In this document: positions 47,390-57,227 of the stretch, one piece after another
How positions within the stretch are numbered: the stretch's first letter is position 1
How the letters are laid out: every line of letters begins with the position of its first letter
From: Rhodobacteraceae bacterium 63075
GTDB taxonomy: Bacteria; Pseudomonadota; Alphaproteobacteria; Rhodobacterales; Rhodobacteraceae
Direction: 5' to 3'
Assembly (NCBI GenBank): GCA_003417655.1
Contig: QVMW01000002.1
Span: 211,001-275,000 of the forward strand
Length of the DNA stretch: 64,000 bases
The notes under the pieces: model-generated
Told to the model about the DNA's origin: nothing
The model's database searches: none
What the model saw: only the letters and a program-made list of their open reading frames with translations
Program-made: the position numbers and the translations under genes

Positions 47390-49645
47390 CTACTTGCGGC
47401 TGCGCTTGACCTTGCGCTGCGTCTTTGCGGCTTTCTTTTTCGCCGCCGCTTGCTTGCGGCGCGGGCCGCCCTTCCGGCTGCCGCCGCGGCGCTTGCTCAC
47501 GCTCTTGCCGTCCATTTCCAGAAGCTCGAGCCCCACGCCGCCCGTCACCGGCGCGGCATCGGCCAGGCGCACTTTCACGCGTAGCCCGAGGCCGATCTCG
47601 CGCCCGCTGTCAGAGCCAGTGAGCACCTTGCGCTCATCATCGTAGTGGAAGTACTCGGACCCCAGCTCGCGCATCGGGATGAGCCCGTCCGCGCCCGTCT
47701 CGTCGAGCTTGACGAAGACGCCGAACCGCGCGATCCCGCTGACCTTGCCCTCAAAGACATCGCCGACGCGCTCGGAGAGGAAGGCCGCAAGATAGCGGTC
47801 GGTCGTGTCGCGCTCGGCCAGCATGGAGCGGCGCTCGGTCTCCGAGATGTGCCGGCCCGTCTCCTCCAGCATCGCCTCGTCCTCCGCCGTCAGCCCGTCA
47901 TCGCCCCAGCCATGCGCGCGGATGAGCGCGCGGTGCACGACGAGATCGGCATAGCGGCGAATCGGCGAGGTGAAATGCGAATAGGCCTTCAGCGCCAGGC
48001 CGAAATGGCTGAAATTCTCCGGCGCGTAATAGGCCTGGGTCATCGAGCGCAACGTGCTCATGTTGATGAGCTCGGCCTCGTCCGTCCCTTCGGCCTGCTC
48101 GAGCAGCCGGTTGAGATGCGCCGTCTTGAGCACCTGCCCCTTGGCCAGCGTCAGCCCGCTCGCCTGCGCGACCTCGCGCAGCGCATCGAGCTTCTCGACG
48201 CTCGGCTCCTCGTGCACGCGGAAGAGCTGCGGCGCGCGGCGCGAGATGAGCTCCTCGGCGGCAGCCACATTGGCCAGAACCATGAACTCCTCGATCATCC
48301 GGTGCGCATCGAGCCGCTCGGCATAGTCGATGGATGTCACCTCGCCCTCGTCGCTGAGCACGATCTTGCGCTCGGGCAGGTCGAGCTCCAGCGGCTGGCG
48401 GTCGGCGCGGGCCTTGGTGAGCGCCTCGTAAGCCGCATAGAGCGGCGCGATCACCTCTTCCATGAGCGGGGCGCATTTCTCGTTCGGCGCGCCGTCCTGC
48501 GCCGCCTGCACCTCCTGGTAGTTCAGCGAGGCCGCCGAACGCATCAGCCCCCGCACGAAGCGGTGCGAGAGTTTCTTGCCCTTGGCGTCCACCTGCATGC
48601 GCACGGCCATGCAGGCCCGCGGCACGCCCTCGTGCAAGCTGCACAGATCGCCCGAGAGCCTGTCGGGGAGCATCGGCACGACACGGTCGGGAAAGTAGGT
48701 CGAGTTGCCCCGCTTGCGCGCCTCGCGGTCAAGCGCGGTGCCGGGGCGCACGTAATGGGCCACGTCGGCAATGGCGACCCAAATGACATGGCCGCCCTCG
48801 TTCCTGGGGTCGTCATCGGCATGGGCGAAACAGGCATCGTCATGGTCGCGCGCATCGGCCGGGTCGATCGTGATCAGCGGCAGATCGCGCAGATCCTCCC
48901 GCCCCTTCAGGCCCGCCGGTTTCATCTTGTCGGCCTCCTCGATCACGTCGTCGGGGAAGCGGTCGGGAATGCCATGCTGGTGAATGGCGATGAGGCTGAC
49001 GGCCTTGGGCGCGCTCGGATCGCCCAGCCGGTCGACGATGCGCGCCTTGGGCAGGCCCATGCGCGTCTTCGGCCCGGCCTGCTCGCCCTCGACAAGCTCG
49101 CCGTCCTTCGCGCCGCCCGTCGCCCCCGCATCGACGAGGAACTCCTTCTGCTGGCCCTTGTCGATGGGCAGGATCCGCCCGCCCTCGTCGCCCTTGCGGA
49201 AGATGCCGAGCACGCGCGCGGGGTTGGTCCCGATCCGGCGAATGAGGCGGCCCTCGTAGCCGTGGTCCTCGCCCTTGACCTCCGTGAGCCGCGCCAGGAC
49301 ACGGTCTCCCTCGCCCAAAGCCGGGTCGGAGGCCCGCGCGATCATCAGGACCGTCGGCTCCGTGCCCTCTCCGGCCCATTCCATCGGTTCGGCCAGCAGA
49401 TCGCCGTCGCTGGTCTGCTCGGAGATCCGCAGGACCGAGACGGGCGGCAGCTTGCCGGGGTCGCGATAGGTCTTCTTGCGCTTTTGCAGGTGGCCCTCGG
49501 CCTCCAGCTCCTTCAGGATGCGCTTGAGGTCGATCCGCTGCGCGCCCTTGATGCCGAAGGCACGGGCGATGTCGCGTTTCGAGGTCTGGGTCGGGTTCTC
49601 GGAGATCCAGTTCAGGATCTCGTCTTTTGTCGGCAGTTTGCTCAT
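47390..49645 (-). CDS. rnr: Ribonuclease R
   Basis: A 751-residue 3'-5' exoribonuclease that degrades structured RNA. N-terminal winged-helix (EILNWISENPTQTSKRDIARAFGI), cold-shock-like domains, RNB catalytic domain with the metal Asp cluster in IDPADARDHDDAC (about residue 275), FTSPIRRYADLVVHRAL near residue 565, a C-terminal S1 domain (GDVFEGKVSGIARFGVFVKL) and a strongly basic tail. ATG 49645 (MSKLPTKDEIL) is preferred over the in-frame TTG two codons upstream. Confidence 0.96.
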   Translation of the reverse strand: MSKLPTKDEILNWISENPTQTSKRDIARAFGIKGAQRIDLKRILKELEAEGHLQKRKKTYRDPGKLPPVSVLRISEQTSDGDLLAEPMEWAGEGTEPTVLMIARASDPALGEGDRVLARLTEVKGEDHGYEGRLIRRIGTNPARVLGIFRKGDEGGRILPIDKGQQKEFLVDAGATGGAKDGELVEGEQAGPKTRMGLPKARIVDRLGDPSAPKAVSLIAIHQHGIPDRFPDDVIEEADKMKPAGLKGREDLRDLPLITIDPADARDHDDACFAHADDDPRNEGGHVIWVAIADVAHYVRPGTALDREARKRGNSTYFPDRVVPMLPDRLSGDLCSLHEGVPRACMAVRMQVDAKGKKLSHRFVRGLMRSAASLNYQEVQAAQDGAPNEKCAPLMEEVIAPLYAAYEALTKARADRQPLELDLPERKIVLSDEGEVTSIDYAERLDAHRMIEEFMVLANVAAAEELISRRAPQLFRVHEEPSVEKLDALREVAQASGLTLAKGQVLKTAHLNRLLEQAEGTDEAELINMSTLRSMTQAYYAPENFSHFGLALKAYSHFTSPIRRYADLVVHRALIRAHGWGDDGLTAEDEAMLEETGRHISETERRSMLAERDTTDRYLAAFLSERVGDVFEGKVSGIARFGVFVKLDETGADGLIPMRELGSEYFHYDDERKVLTGSDSGREIGLGLRVKVRLADAAPVTGGVGLELLEMDGKSVSKRRGGSRKGGPRRKQAAAKKKAAKTQRKVKRSRK

Positions 49646-49811
49646 GGGCAACCGCTATCACGCTGCATGCGCGAAGGGAATTGTTAACCTCCGCTTAGCA
49701 AAGACATTAACGCGCCGTGCGCGCGTCCCGGACCGCGCAAGCGGCGCGCGCTACGTTAATTCATCTCTCGTTAAGAAATTGCGGCACCGGCCGCTGCACC
49801 AGGGGGTGCAC

Positions 49812-49839
49812 TAGGGGGTGTACAGGATGTCACCCCCTA
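49812..49839 (-). terminator. GC hairpin overlapping a stop codon
   Basis: TAGGGGGTG-10nt-CACCCCCTA, a perfect 9-bp stem whose right arm contains the stop codon of the TIGR04282-type gene. A further AGGGGGTG occurs 12 nt to the left, so two alternative pairings are possible. It is a likely terminator or 3' stabiliser for the minus-strand gene; no U-tract is obvious. Confidence 0.5.
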
Positions 49840-50457
49840 CATGCCGCGCCGCCTTAATCCGTTAACCGGGCCGCGCGCCGCATTAACCATATCGGCGGCG
49901 CAATCCACGTCGCAAAGGCTGTCGCTGAGGGTGTAGGAGCGCCCCGAAAGGCTTGCGAGACTGTCCTCAAGCGCGTCCTCGCTCGACCAGCGCACCCCCT
50001 CGAAGAGCCCGCGCGGCAGGGGGCGTGTGCGCCGGAACCCCGTCAGCCAGAAGCCCCCGTCCTCTGCCGGTCCGAACACCGCATCGCACCGCCCGAGCGC
50101 GGCGAAGCCCCGGGCGATATGCGCCTTGCTCACGCCCGGAATATCCCCCCCGATCAGGCAGGCGCGCCCCGGCGGCAGCGCGTCAAGGGCCCCTTTCATC
50201 CTCTGGCCCAGATCGCCGCGCCCCTGCGGGATACGCGGCAGGTGCGGCGGCCAGGCGGGGCTTCTCGTGGCCCTGTCCGGCGCAACGCTCAGCCAGATCT
50301 GCCAGCGCGGATCGTCCAGCCGCCGCAGCAGACCGGCAACCTGGTGACGAAACCACCACGCTGCTTGCACCGTGCCGATATCCCGCGCCAGCCGCGTCTT
50401 CACCCGGCCCGCGCGCGGCTCTTTGACCATCACGATGAGGTGCTGCTCAGCCGTCAA
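49837..50457 (-). CDS. TIGR04282 / DUF2064 nucleotidyl-glycosyltransferase-like protein
   Basis: A 206-residue GT-A-fold protein: [22 protein letters not shown] at the start, [13 protein letters not shown], and [35 protein letters not shown], all hallmarks of the TIGR04282 family, members of which are linked with arsenosugar or related pathways in some bacteria. The TTG start at 50457 is uncertain (an ATG at 50430 is inside the conserved block). It overlaps the dapE stop by 11 nt, so it is translated from the same message. Confidence 0.82.
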   Translation of the reverse strand: MTAEQHLIVMVKEPRAGRVKTRLARDIGTVQAAWWFRHQVAGLLRRLDDPRWQIWLSVAPDRATRSPAWPPHLPRIPQGRGDLGQRMKGALDALPPGRACLIGGDIPGVSKAHIARGFAALGRCDAVFGPAEDGGFWLTGFRRTRPLPRGLFEGVRWSSEDALEDSLASLSGRSYTLSDSLCDVDCAADMVNAARGPVNGLRRRGM

Positions 50458-51601
50458 AATAGTCGCTCAGAATGCGCTGGTAGATCGCCTTGAGCTGGCC
50501 GATCTGCTCTGTCTTCACCCGCTCGTCGACCTGGTGCATCGTCCGCCCCACGAGGCCGAACTCGACCACCGGGCAATGATCCTTCACGAAGCGCGCATCG
50601 GATGTGCCGCCCGTCGTGGAGAGCTGCGGCTTGCGGCCCGTCTCGGCCTCCACGGCTTGGGCGACAAGCTCCGAAAGCGGGCCCGGCGGCGTGATGAAGC
50701 TCTCGCCGGAGATCTTCACGTTCATATCCACGTCCAGTCTGAATTCTTCTTTTATCTTAGCGGCTTCGCCTTCGAGCCACGCGGTCAGGGATGCGCCGGA
50801 ATGGGCCTCGTTGAAGCGGATATTCACCGCCGCGCTGCACTTTGCCGGGATCACGTTCGTGGCCGGGTTTCCGGTGTCGATGGTGAGCACGGCGAGGGTC
50901 GAGGCGTCGAAATGCTCGGTGCCCGTGTCGAGCTCGTGGCTGGCCAGCCGGTCCATCAGCCGCGCCATGCCGTTCATCGGGTTGTTGGCGCGGTGCGGGT
51001 AGGCCGAATGGCCCTGCTCGCCGGTGACGGTAAACCATGCGGTCATCGATCCGCGCCGCCCGATCTTCATCATTTCTCCCATCTCGTCGGGGCAGGTCGG
51101 CTCGCCGACAAGGCAGACATCCATGCGCTCGCCCTCGGCTTCCATGAAGTCCAGAAGCGCCGTTGTCCCGTCGCGCGCGTCGCCCTCCTCGTCGCCCGTG
51201 ATGGCAAGGATGATCGCGCCGTCGGGGGGCGTGTCCTGCACGAAGTCGATCGCCGCCGCCGCGAAGGCCGCCACGCCCGATTTCATGTCGGTCGCGCCGC
51301 GGCCCCAGACGTAGCCGTCCTTTTCCTCGGCGCCGAATGGCGGCACGCTCCAGGCGGCCTCGTCACCGAGCGGGACAACATCGGTATGCCCGTTGAAGCC
51401 GAAGGTCCGGGCCGCGCCCCTGGGGCCCCAGCGCGCGAAGAGATTGCTGATTCCAGCCCTGTCGGCGCGGCGACACTCGAAACCGGCGGCCCCCAGTTGC
51501 GCCTCCAGAAGCTCCAGCGCGCCGCCCTCTTCGGGCGTCACGGAGGGGCATTTGATCAACGCCTTCGTAAGCTCCACTGCATCCGTCTTACTTGCCGCCA
51601 T
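50447..51601 (-). CDS. dapE: Succinyl-diaminopimelate desuccinylase
   Basis: A 384-residue M20 metallopeptidase-fold enzyme of the lysine / meso-diaminopimelate pathway. Metal ligands are visible in [12 protein letters not shown] (about residue 70), [10 protein letters not shown] and the catalytic [12 protein letters not shown]. The dimerisation domain shows [23 protein letters not shown], and the C-terminal histidine is in [18 protein letters not shown] lies ahead of the ATG at 51601. Confidence 0.95.
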   Translation of the reverse strand: MAASKTDAVELTKALIKCPSVTPEEGGALELLEAQLGAAGFECRRADRAGISNLFARWGPRGAARTFGFNGHTDVVPLGDEAAWSVPPFGAEEKDGYVWGRGATDMKSGVAAFAAAAIDFVQDTPPDGAIILAITGDEEGDARDGTTALLDFMEAEGERMDVCLVGEPTCPDEMGEMMKIGRRGSMTAWFTVTGEQGHSAYPHRANNPMNGMARLMDRLASHELDTGTEHFDASTLAVLTIDTGNPATNVIPAKCSAAVNIRFNEAHSGASLTAWLEGEAAKIKEEFRLDVDMNVKISGESFITPPGPLSELVAQAVEAETGRKPQLSTTGGTSDARFVKDHCPVVEFGLVGRTMHQVDERVKTEQIGQLKAIYQRILSDYFDG

Positions 51602-51893
51602 CGTTCTCGTCCTTCAGCTTGGGTTAACCCTTCGGATTTACGGTCTTCTCATTCCGGCTGCAAACAAGCTCATTCGCCGCATAATTGCCACGTTTCCGCA
51701 CGCAGCACGACAAACCGTCTTAACAGGCGCACTTTCTTCGTGTTACCCTGCTGGCAATAATAAATCAGAGGCAGAGCAGGTGCGAAAGGGTTAACGCCCG
51801 AGACATCTGACAAGAGCGAAAACGCCGGACAGATCACCGCGATACCGCGGTGCAGCATCCCCGTTCTGCCGCTGTATGAGGCAGGATTGAACA

Positions 51894-53474
51894 ATGGTTG
51901 CAGCGTCTGAGTTGCCCGTCGATACGAGTGCGAGCGCCACGGAGATGGCCGAGACGATCTTCGGCGATGGCGTCACCATCGAGAGCGCGTCCTACACGGG
52001 CAGCGGCTATTCCTCGGGCACTTACACGAACGGAGACAGCATCGCGCCGGGCGTGACGCCGGGCGACGAAGGCATCATCCTGTCGACAGGACAGGCAGAG
52101 GACATCACGAATTCCTCGGGGTCTTCCAACCAGTCGAACTCGACCTCGACCAATTCAGGCGGACCAAACTTTCAGTCCGATTTCAACGCCGCAGCCGGAA
52201 CCTGGACCTACGACGCCTCCTATCTCGACGTTGATTTCACCCCGACAGGCAGCGTCATGACGATGCAGTTCGTCTTTTCATCGGAAGAGTATCCCGAATA
52301 TGCCAACGGCGCCTACCAGGACCTTTTCGGCGTCTGGGTGAACGGCAGCCAGGTCGATCTCAGCGTCGGCGACGGTGATATAGACCCCGGCAACGTCAAT
52401 GCCGGCGACAACGAAAACCTCTTCATCGACAACACCGACGACGACTACAACACCGAGATGGACGGGTTCACCGTCACCATGACCCTGACGATGTATGTGA
52501 ACCCGGACGAAGTGAATTCGATACGGATCGGTGTCGCCGACGTGCTCGACAGCCAATACGACTCGAACGTGCTGATCGCGGCCGACTCCGTTCAGACCGT
52601 GCTCATCGCCAATGACGACCTGACCCATCTCGACGGCGGACAGACCAAGACGGTCGACGTCTTGGGCAATGATATCAACGAGAACGGCAACACGCTCACG
52701 ATCACCCATATCAACGGGCAGGCCGTCGGCGTGGGCGACACTGTCACTCTCGCGACCGGCCAGGACGTGACCCTCAATGCCGACGGGACATTCACGCTCG
52801 TTGCCGATACCAACGCCGAAGACTTCTCCTTCACTTACACGGTAGATGACGGGGACAACTCCGATACCGGCTTCGTCATCGTCGAGGGCGTGCCCTGTTT
52901 CGTGCGCGGAACACGGATCACGACCGCCCGGGGCGAGATACCCGTGGAGGAGCTGGAACCGGGAGACAAGGTGCTGACGCGCGACAACGGGCTCAAGCCC
53001 CTTTGCTGGATCGGGGGCAGAAAGACGCGGGCACAAGGCAACCACGCGCCCGTTCGCATCCGCGCCGGAACCTTCGGGAATCACGACGAAATCTGGCTCT
53101 CGCCGCTTCATCGCGTGCTCATCCGCGACAGCCTTGCCGAGCTTCTTTTCGGCGTGAGCGAGGTTCTCGTCGCGGCAAGAGACCTCGTGAATGACAGCTC
53201 GGTTCGCGTGATGAAGGGCGGCGACGTCGAGTATTTTCACCTCCTTTTCGATCAGCATGAAGTGATCTTTTCCGAAGGCCTGGAGACGGAGAGCTTCCTT
53301 CCGGGCCCCCAGCTCAAGGACAGTTTCGAAGAGCAGGTCGCAGCGGAGATATACGAGCTTTTCCCCGAGATCGACCCGGCAACCGGGGAGGGGTTCAGCC
53401 CCGCCGCCCGGCGCACCCTGCGCCCTTTCGAAGCCAGACTCCTGCAAGGTGCGGCTGACGGCAAGGTGGCCTGA
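51894..53474 (+). CDS. Choice-of-anchor L / cadherin-like / Hint-domain secreted protein
   Basis: A 526-residue acidic protein. Residues about 20-230 have the choice-of-anchor L pattern (GIILSTGQAEDI, FVFSSEEYPEY, FGVWVNG, VADVLDSQYDSNVLI). Residues about 240-330 form a cadherin-like beta domain (NDDLTHLDGGQTKTVDVLGNDINENGNTL). The C-terminal 190 residues form a Hint_2 (hedgehog/intein) domain starting PCFVRGTRITTARGEIPVEELEPGDKVLT, with splice-type Cys335 and SPLHRVLI. There is no signal peptide, so type I-like secretion is possible. A similar Hint protein is encoded just downstream. Confidence 0.82.
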   Translation: MVAASELPVDTSASATEMAETIFGDGVTIESASYTGSGYSSGTYTNGDSIAPGVTPGDEGIILSTGQAEDITNSSGSSNQSNSTSTNSGGPNFQSDFNAAAGTWTYDASYLDVDFTPTGSVMTMQFVFSSEEYPEYANGAYQDLFGVWVNGSQVDLSVGDGDIDPGNVNAGDNENLFIDNTDDDYNTEMDGFTVTMTLTMYVNPDEVNSIRIGVADVLDSQYDSNVLIAADSVQTVLIANDDLTHLDGGQTKTVDVLGNDINENGNTLTITHINGQAVGVGDTVTLATGQDVTLNADGTFTLVADTNAEDFSFTYTVDDGDNSDTGFVIVEGVPCFVRGTRITTARGEIPVEELEPGDKVLTRDNGLKPLCWIGGRKTRAQGNHAPVRIRAGTFGNHDEIWLSPLHRVLIRDSLAELLFGVSEVLVAARDLVNDSSVRVMKGGDVEYFHLLFDQHEVIFSEGLETESFLPGPQLKDSFEEQVAAEIYELFPEIDPATGEGFSPAARRTLRPFEARLLQGAADGKVA

Positions 53475-53478
53475 CCTC

Positions 53479-54543
53479 ATGATATGGTTCGCCATCCGCG
53501 ATGAGGAGACCCGGCACTTCGAGCCAGCCGATCGCGGATTGCCGACGGACCGCTTCGTGCCGACGGGCAGCCTCGTCATCGAAGCACGGCTTTCGTCAGA
53601 CGGGCGGCCGCGGACGCTTCTGAGCTTTCGGGACGTTCACCCATGGGAGCGCAGCCTCACGGTAAAGGCCCTGCCCAGCGGCGGGATTGTCCTTGTGCAA
53701 AGCCAGAATGGAGAGATGCGCCACATGGCGCTTTCGATCGACACGACGGAACGGGCCGACCTGCTGCGCATCACCTATAGCTGGGATGCGCCCTCCCGCG
53801 AATGCGCGCTTTCGATCGAATGCCCCGAACGCGGCACGGTCCGGCACACCGAAGCGAAGCAACCATGGCCGCTCTGGCAGGATGACGTGAAAGCCATGGC
53901 GCTTTCTGACTACATGGTCGAGATCGACAGGGGCGTTGAATTCATTGCCTTTTCCGACAGGATCGAACCCGTCGGCCCGATGCCGAGCCTCTCGGCCTCG
54001 GTTCCCCTGCTTTGCAGCGGCGCGTTCCGCCCGGCCGGGAAGATCCGCAAAGGCGATCTCGTCGAAACGCTCGAGAACGGGCCTGTGCCCGTCCTCGACC
54101 ATGTGCACCGCACGGTTCCGGCGCGGGGGAGTTTCCGTCCTGTCAGGCTCAGATCGCCCTATTTCGGCCTCCAGCGCGATATCGTGGTCGCGCCCGACCA
54201 AAAGCTCGTTGTGAGCCAGCCGATGGTCGAATACATGTTCGGATGCGAGGCGGTTCTGGTGCCTGCACGACATCTCGTGAATGGCACCTCGGCGATCTGG
54301 GAAGACCGCGCGACAACCATCACCTATCATCAGCTCATCCTGCCCGCGCATGAGACTCTCATTGCCGCGGGCTCTCCTGTCGAGAGCCTGTTCATAGGCC
54401 GGATGCGCCGGAAAAAAGACCTGCATGAAAGAAGCCTGCTGTCGGGTCGCCCCAGACATGCCCTGCCCGAGCACATGCTGTCAGCACACCAGGTTCTGCG
54501 CCCCTTCGAGGCAATCACCCTCGTGGAACAATGCGCCGCATGA
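53479..54543 (+). CDS. Hint-domain protein, tandem to the previous one
   Basis: A 354-residue protein. The first 170 residues are strand-rich and look like a concanavalin/LamG-type sandwich (SLVIEARLSSDGRPRTLLSF to LRITYSWDAPSRECALSI). From Cys179 a Hint_2-like domain follows (LLCSGAFRPAGKIRKGDLVETLENG, then RDIVVAPDQKLVVSQPMVEYMFGCEAVLVPARHLVNG). Its N-terminal Hint block is shortened compared with the neighbour, which keeps the TxIxTxxG strand, so splicing or cleavage activity is doubtful. It begins 4 nt after the upstream stop, with AAGGTGG in the overlap. Confidence 0.72.
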   Translation: MIWFAIRDEETRHFEPADRGLPTDRFVPTGSLVIEARLSSDGRPRTLLSFRDVHPWERSLTVKALPSGGIVLVQSQNGEMRHMALSIDTTERADLLRITYSWDAPSRECALSIECPERGTVRHTEAKQPWPLWQDDVKAMALSDYMVEIDRGVEFIAFSDRIEPVGPMPSLSASVPLLCSGAFRPAGKIRKGDLVETLENGPVPVLDHVHRTVPARGSFRPVRLRSPYFGLQRDIVVAPDQKLVVSQPMVEYMFGCEAVLVPARHLVNGTSAIWEDRATTITYHQLILPAHETLIAAGSPVESLFIGRMRRKKDLHERSLLSGRPRHALPEHMLSAHQVLRPFEAITLVEQCAA

Positions 54544-54658
54544 CCGCGAGCGGGTCGGATTGATCTCAAAATGACAACAATACCTTCAAGATTTGGCCAC
54601 AATGCAGAGGCACCCAGAGATGGGATGGCGGAGTCTCCGCCGTGGCTGGGAGAATGAT

Positions 54659-55720
54659 ATGCCCTGTGAGTTTCGATCGCGCTGGTCTGCGGGCAAACCG
54701 GACGCCGCCGCGCGCCCTCTCAAGCTGATCGTTCAGGTCCCCTGCTACAACGAAGCCCAGACCCTCCCCGCTGTCCTCGCGGCCATTCCGCGCAAGATCG
54801 AGGGCATCGCGCGGGTCGAGATCCAGGTGATCGATGACGGCTCAGCCGATGAAACCGTCGAGGTGGCCCGGAAAGCGGGTGTCGACCATATCGTGCGGCA
54901 AAAGACCAATAAGGGCCTGGCCAGCAGCTTTCAGGCCGGCATCGACAATGCCCTCGCCGAAGGCGCGGATATCATCGTCAATACCGATGGCGACGGTCAG
55001 TATTGCGGAAGCTCTATCCCCGACCTCGTGCGCCCGATCCTCGAAGGACGCGCCGATATCGTGCTCGGCGACAGGCGCCCCGGCGAGAACAAGGAATTCT
55101 CCCGGAGCAAGCGTTTCCTGCAACGCTTCGGAAGCTGGGTCGTCAAGCGCCTTGCCGGGATCGATGTCTCCGACGCGGTGACGGGGTTTCGCGCCTATGA
55201 CCGCGAGGCCGCCATGAGCATCAGCGTCATGACCCGCTTCAGCTATACCGTCGAAACTCTGATCCACGCAGGGCAACGCGGTCTGACCGTCACATCGGTG
55301 CCCGTCAGGACCAATCCCGCCACGCGCCCCTCGCGGCTGTTCAAATCGATCCGACAGTTCATGGCGCGTCAGGCGGTGACGATGCTGCGCAGCTGCGTCA
55401 TGTATCGCCCGTTGAAAACCTTCATGAGCCTCGGCATCCTGATGGCGGTCGTGGGGGCCTTGCCGATCCTGCGGTTCCTCTATTTCTACGCCACGGGCGA
55501 TGGCGATGGCCATGTGCAATCGCTCGTCCTCGGCGGTGTGCTCCTGCTGGGCGGCTACATGACCATGGTCATCGCCTTCCTCAGCGACACGATCGCAACC
55601 AACCGCCGCCTGACCGAAGAGGTCCTGCTGCGGCTGCGCCGGCTGGAGGTCGATGGCCAGGCGGATGCATCCGCCACCATCGCGCCGGAAGCGGCTTCCA
55701 ACAAGTTCGCGGCTGAGTGA
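54659..55720 (+). CDS. Family 2 glycosyltransferase, polyprenyl-phosphate sugar synthase-like
   Basis: A 353-residue GT2 enzyme with VQVPCYNEAQTLPAVLAAI, VIDDGSADETVEVA and the metal motif NTDGDGQY (about residue 108), followed by GDRRPGENKEFSR and, near the C-terminus, two hydrophobic helices (FMSLGILMAVVGALPIL, SLVLGGVLLLGGYMTMVIAF). This is the layout of dolichol/undecaprenyl-phosphate mannose or glucose synthases. ATG 54659 is chosen for its GGGAG 8 nt upstream; earlier in-frame ATG codons lack this. Confidence 0.85.
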   Translation: MPCEFRSRWSAGKPDAAARPLKLIVQVPCYNEAQTLPAVLAAIPRKIEGIARVEIQVIDDGSADETVEVARKAGVDHIVRQKTNKGLASSFQAGIDNALAEGADIIVNTDGDGQYCGSSIPDLVRPILEGRADIVLGDRRPGENKEFSRSKRFLQRFGSWVVKRLAGIDVSDAVTGFRAYDREAAMSISVMTRFSYTVETLIHAGQRGLTVTSVPVRTNPATRPSRLFKSIRQFMARQAVTMLRSCVMYRPLKTFMSLGILMAVVGALPILRFLYFYATGDGDGHVQSLVLGGVLLLGGYMTMVIAFLSDTIATNRRLTEEVLLRLRRLEVDGQADASATIAPEAASNKFAAE

Positions 55721-55721
55721 C

Positions 55722-57221
55722 ATGTCGGCCTTGGTGATCGCAGCGAAGTCCCGCATTTCGGCCCTGCCGCGCGTATCCGTGCTTGTCGCCATGCTGGGGG
55801 CCGTTTTCTACGGTGTCTTGCTGTCACGCTCGGTGGCGATGGATATGCAAGCCTTCGGCTACAATTTCTACGACCAGGTCTGGCTTGCCCTGCTCGACGG
55901 GCGGCTTGACCTGCCTGCCCGCGTCTTGCGGCTTGAAGGGCATTATGCCCCTGATGGCACGGGCTTTTTCTATCACGGTCTCGGGCCGCTCGTCATCCGC
56001 GCCCTGCTCGATCCGTTTGTGACCATCGGCCAGGGGAGCCTGTCACCCGTGTCGATCTGGCTCTGGGCTGTCGCGGGCACGGCGCTCTACCAGGCCGCCT
56101 TCCTGCGCGTGGTGCCTGACGCCGGGGTGCGGACCCGCGCCGCGCTGTCGGCGCTGGTCTGGTTTGGTGGCCCCGGTGTCATACTGGCGAGCAATCACGC
56201 TTTCTATCATGAGCCGATCGGCCTGGCCTACGCGCTTGGCGGGGCATTCATGCTGATCTGGGTTCACATGCTGCGCGAGGGGCGGGTGACGGCATCCGCG
56301 CTTGTAGGCCTTGCCCTTGTCGCCGCGCTCTGTGTCCATGCACGGCCCCATCTCGCCGCCGCGCTCTATGTGGGCGTGTCGCTGGCCGGTCTCCACGCGC
56401 TCTGGACCTGGCGCACCCGGCTCGCCGCACCGGCCCTGCTGGCTGTCGCGCTCCTGGGAGCCGGAGGTTTCGGATACCTCGCGCTGAATCAGGCACGCTT
56501 CGGCGACATGACCGCAACCCACGGCAGCTTTGACAAAAGCGCGATCCGCTATGGCACCGTTTTCTGGGGGCTCGAAGAAGAAGACGGCCTGCGCGCGCGC
56601 GCCTTCACGGAACATGGCCGTTTCAACGCTGGCCGGATCATGCCCAATGCCATGATCTACAGCCTCCTCCCGCCCGAAAAACTGCTGCCCCGGGTGCACA
56701 ATTCCACGCGCACTCTCCACGAGGACTATACCAGGCCGCGCACCGGCTTCACGCGGATCGAGCCCCCGACCGCGGGAGTCCTGTTCCTGTGGGCGGGATG
56801 GATCGCCGCTGCGGCGTTCGGCATTGCCGGTTTGCGCCGCGCCAGGCCGGGTGAACTCGCTCTGGCTGGTGTCACGGGGGTCGGGGCTATCTTGATACTG
56901 GCCTATGCCACGATCACCATGCGCTACCTCGTCGATCTGTGGCCGCTTGTCGCGGCCCTGGCGCTTATTGGCCTGCCGCGTTTGACCGCGTGGCTCTCGG
57001 AGATGCCGCCGCCCCGGTCGGGTGCGCTGCTGCTCGTCGCCGGGTTCAGCATGCTGCTGAACCTGCAAACAGCGGCTGACAGCCGCTTGTTGTTCCGGGA
57101 AGATCCAAGCACCGGCTTCAGGGCTTGGGACGCCAATACATGCAGGTTGTTCGCGCTCAGCGTAGACTTGCCGACCGAGAATATAAGCGAAGTCTGCCGT
57201 GATCCCCGGGTCGAAACATGA
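55722..57221 (+). CDS. Multi-pass membrane protein, GT-C glycosyltransferase-like
   Basis: A 499-residue protein with about ten hydrophobic helices. An early extracytoplasmic loop AMDMQAFGYNFYDQVWLALLDGRLDLPARV contains acidic residues in the place expected for the catalytic Asp of GT-C enzymes. It has many further membrane segments and a C-terminal periplasmic-type tail (NTCRLFALSVDLPTENISEVC). It starts 1 nt after the polyprenyl-type GT2 gene, fitting a role in transferring the lipid-linked sugar. The family is not certain. Confidence 0.65.
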   Translation: MSALVIAAKSRISALPRVSVLVAMLGAVFYGVLLSRSVAMDMQAFGYNFYDQVWLALLDGRLDLPARVLRLEGHYAPDGTGFFYHGLGPLVIRALLDPFVTIGQGSLSPVSIWLWAVAGTALYQAAFLRVVPDAGVRTRAALSALVWFGGPGVILASNHAFYHEPIGLAYALGGAFMLIWVHMLREGRVTASALVGLALVAALCVHARPHLAAALYVGVSLAGLHALWTWRTRLAAPALLAVALLGAGGFGYLALNQARFGDMTATHGSFDKSAIRYGTVFWGLEEEDGLRARAFTEHGRFNAGRIMPNAMIYSLLPPEKLLPRVHNSTRTLHEDYTRPRTGFTRIEPPTAGVLFLWAGWIAAAAFGIAGLRRARPGELALAGVTGVGAILILAYATITMRYLVDLWPLVAALALIGLPRLTAWLSEMPPPRSGALLLVAGFSMLLNLQTAADSRLLFREDPSTGFRAWDANTCRLFALSVDLPTENISEVCRDPRVET

Positions 57222-57227
57222 GGTAGG

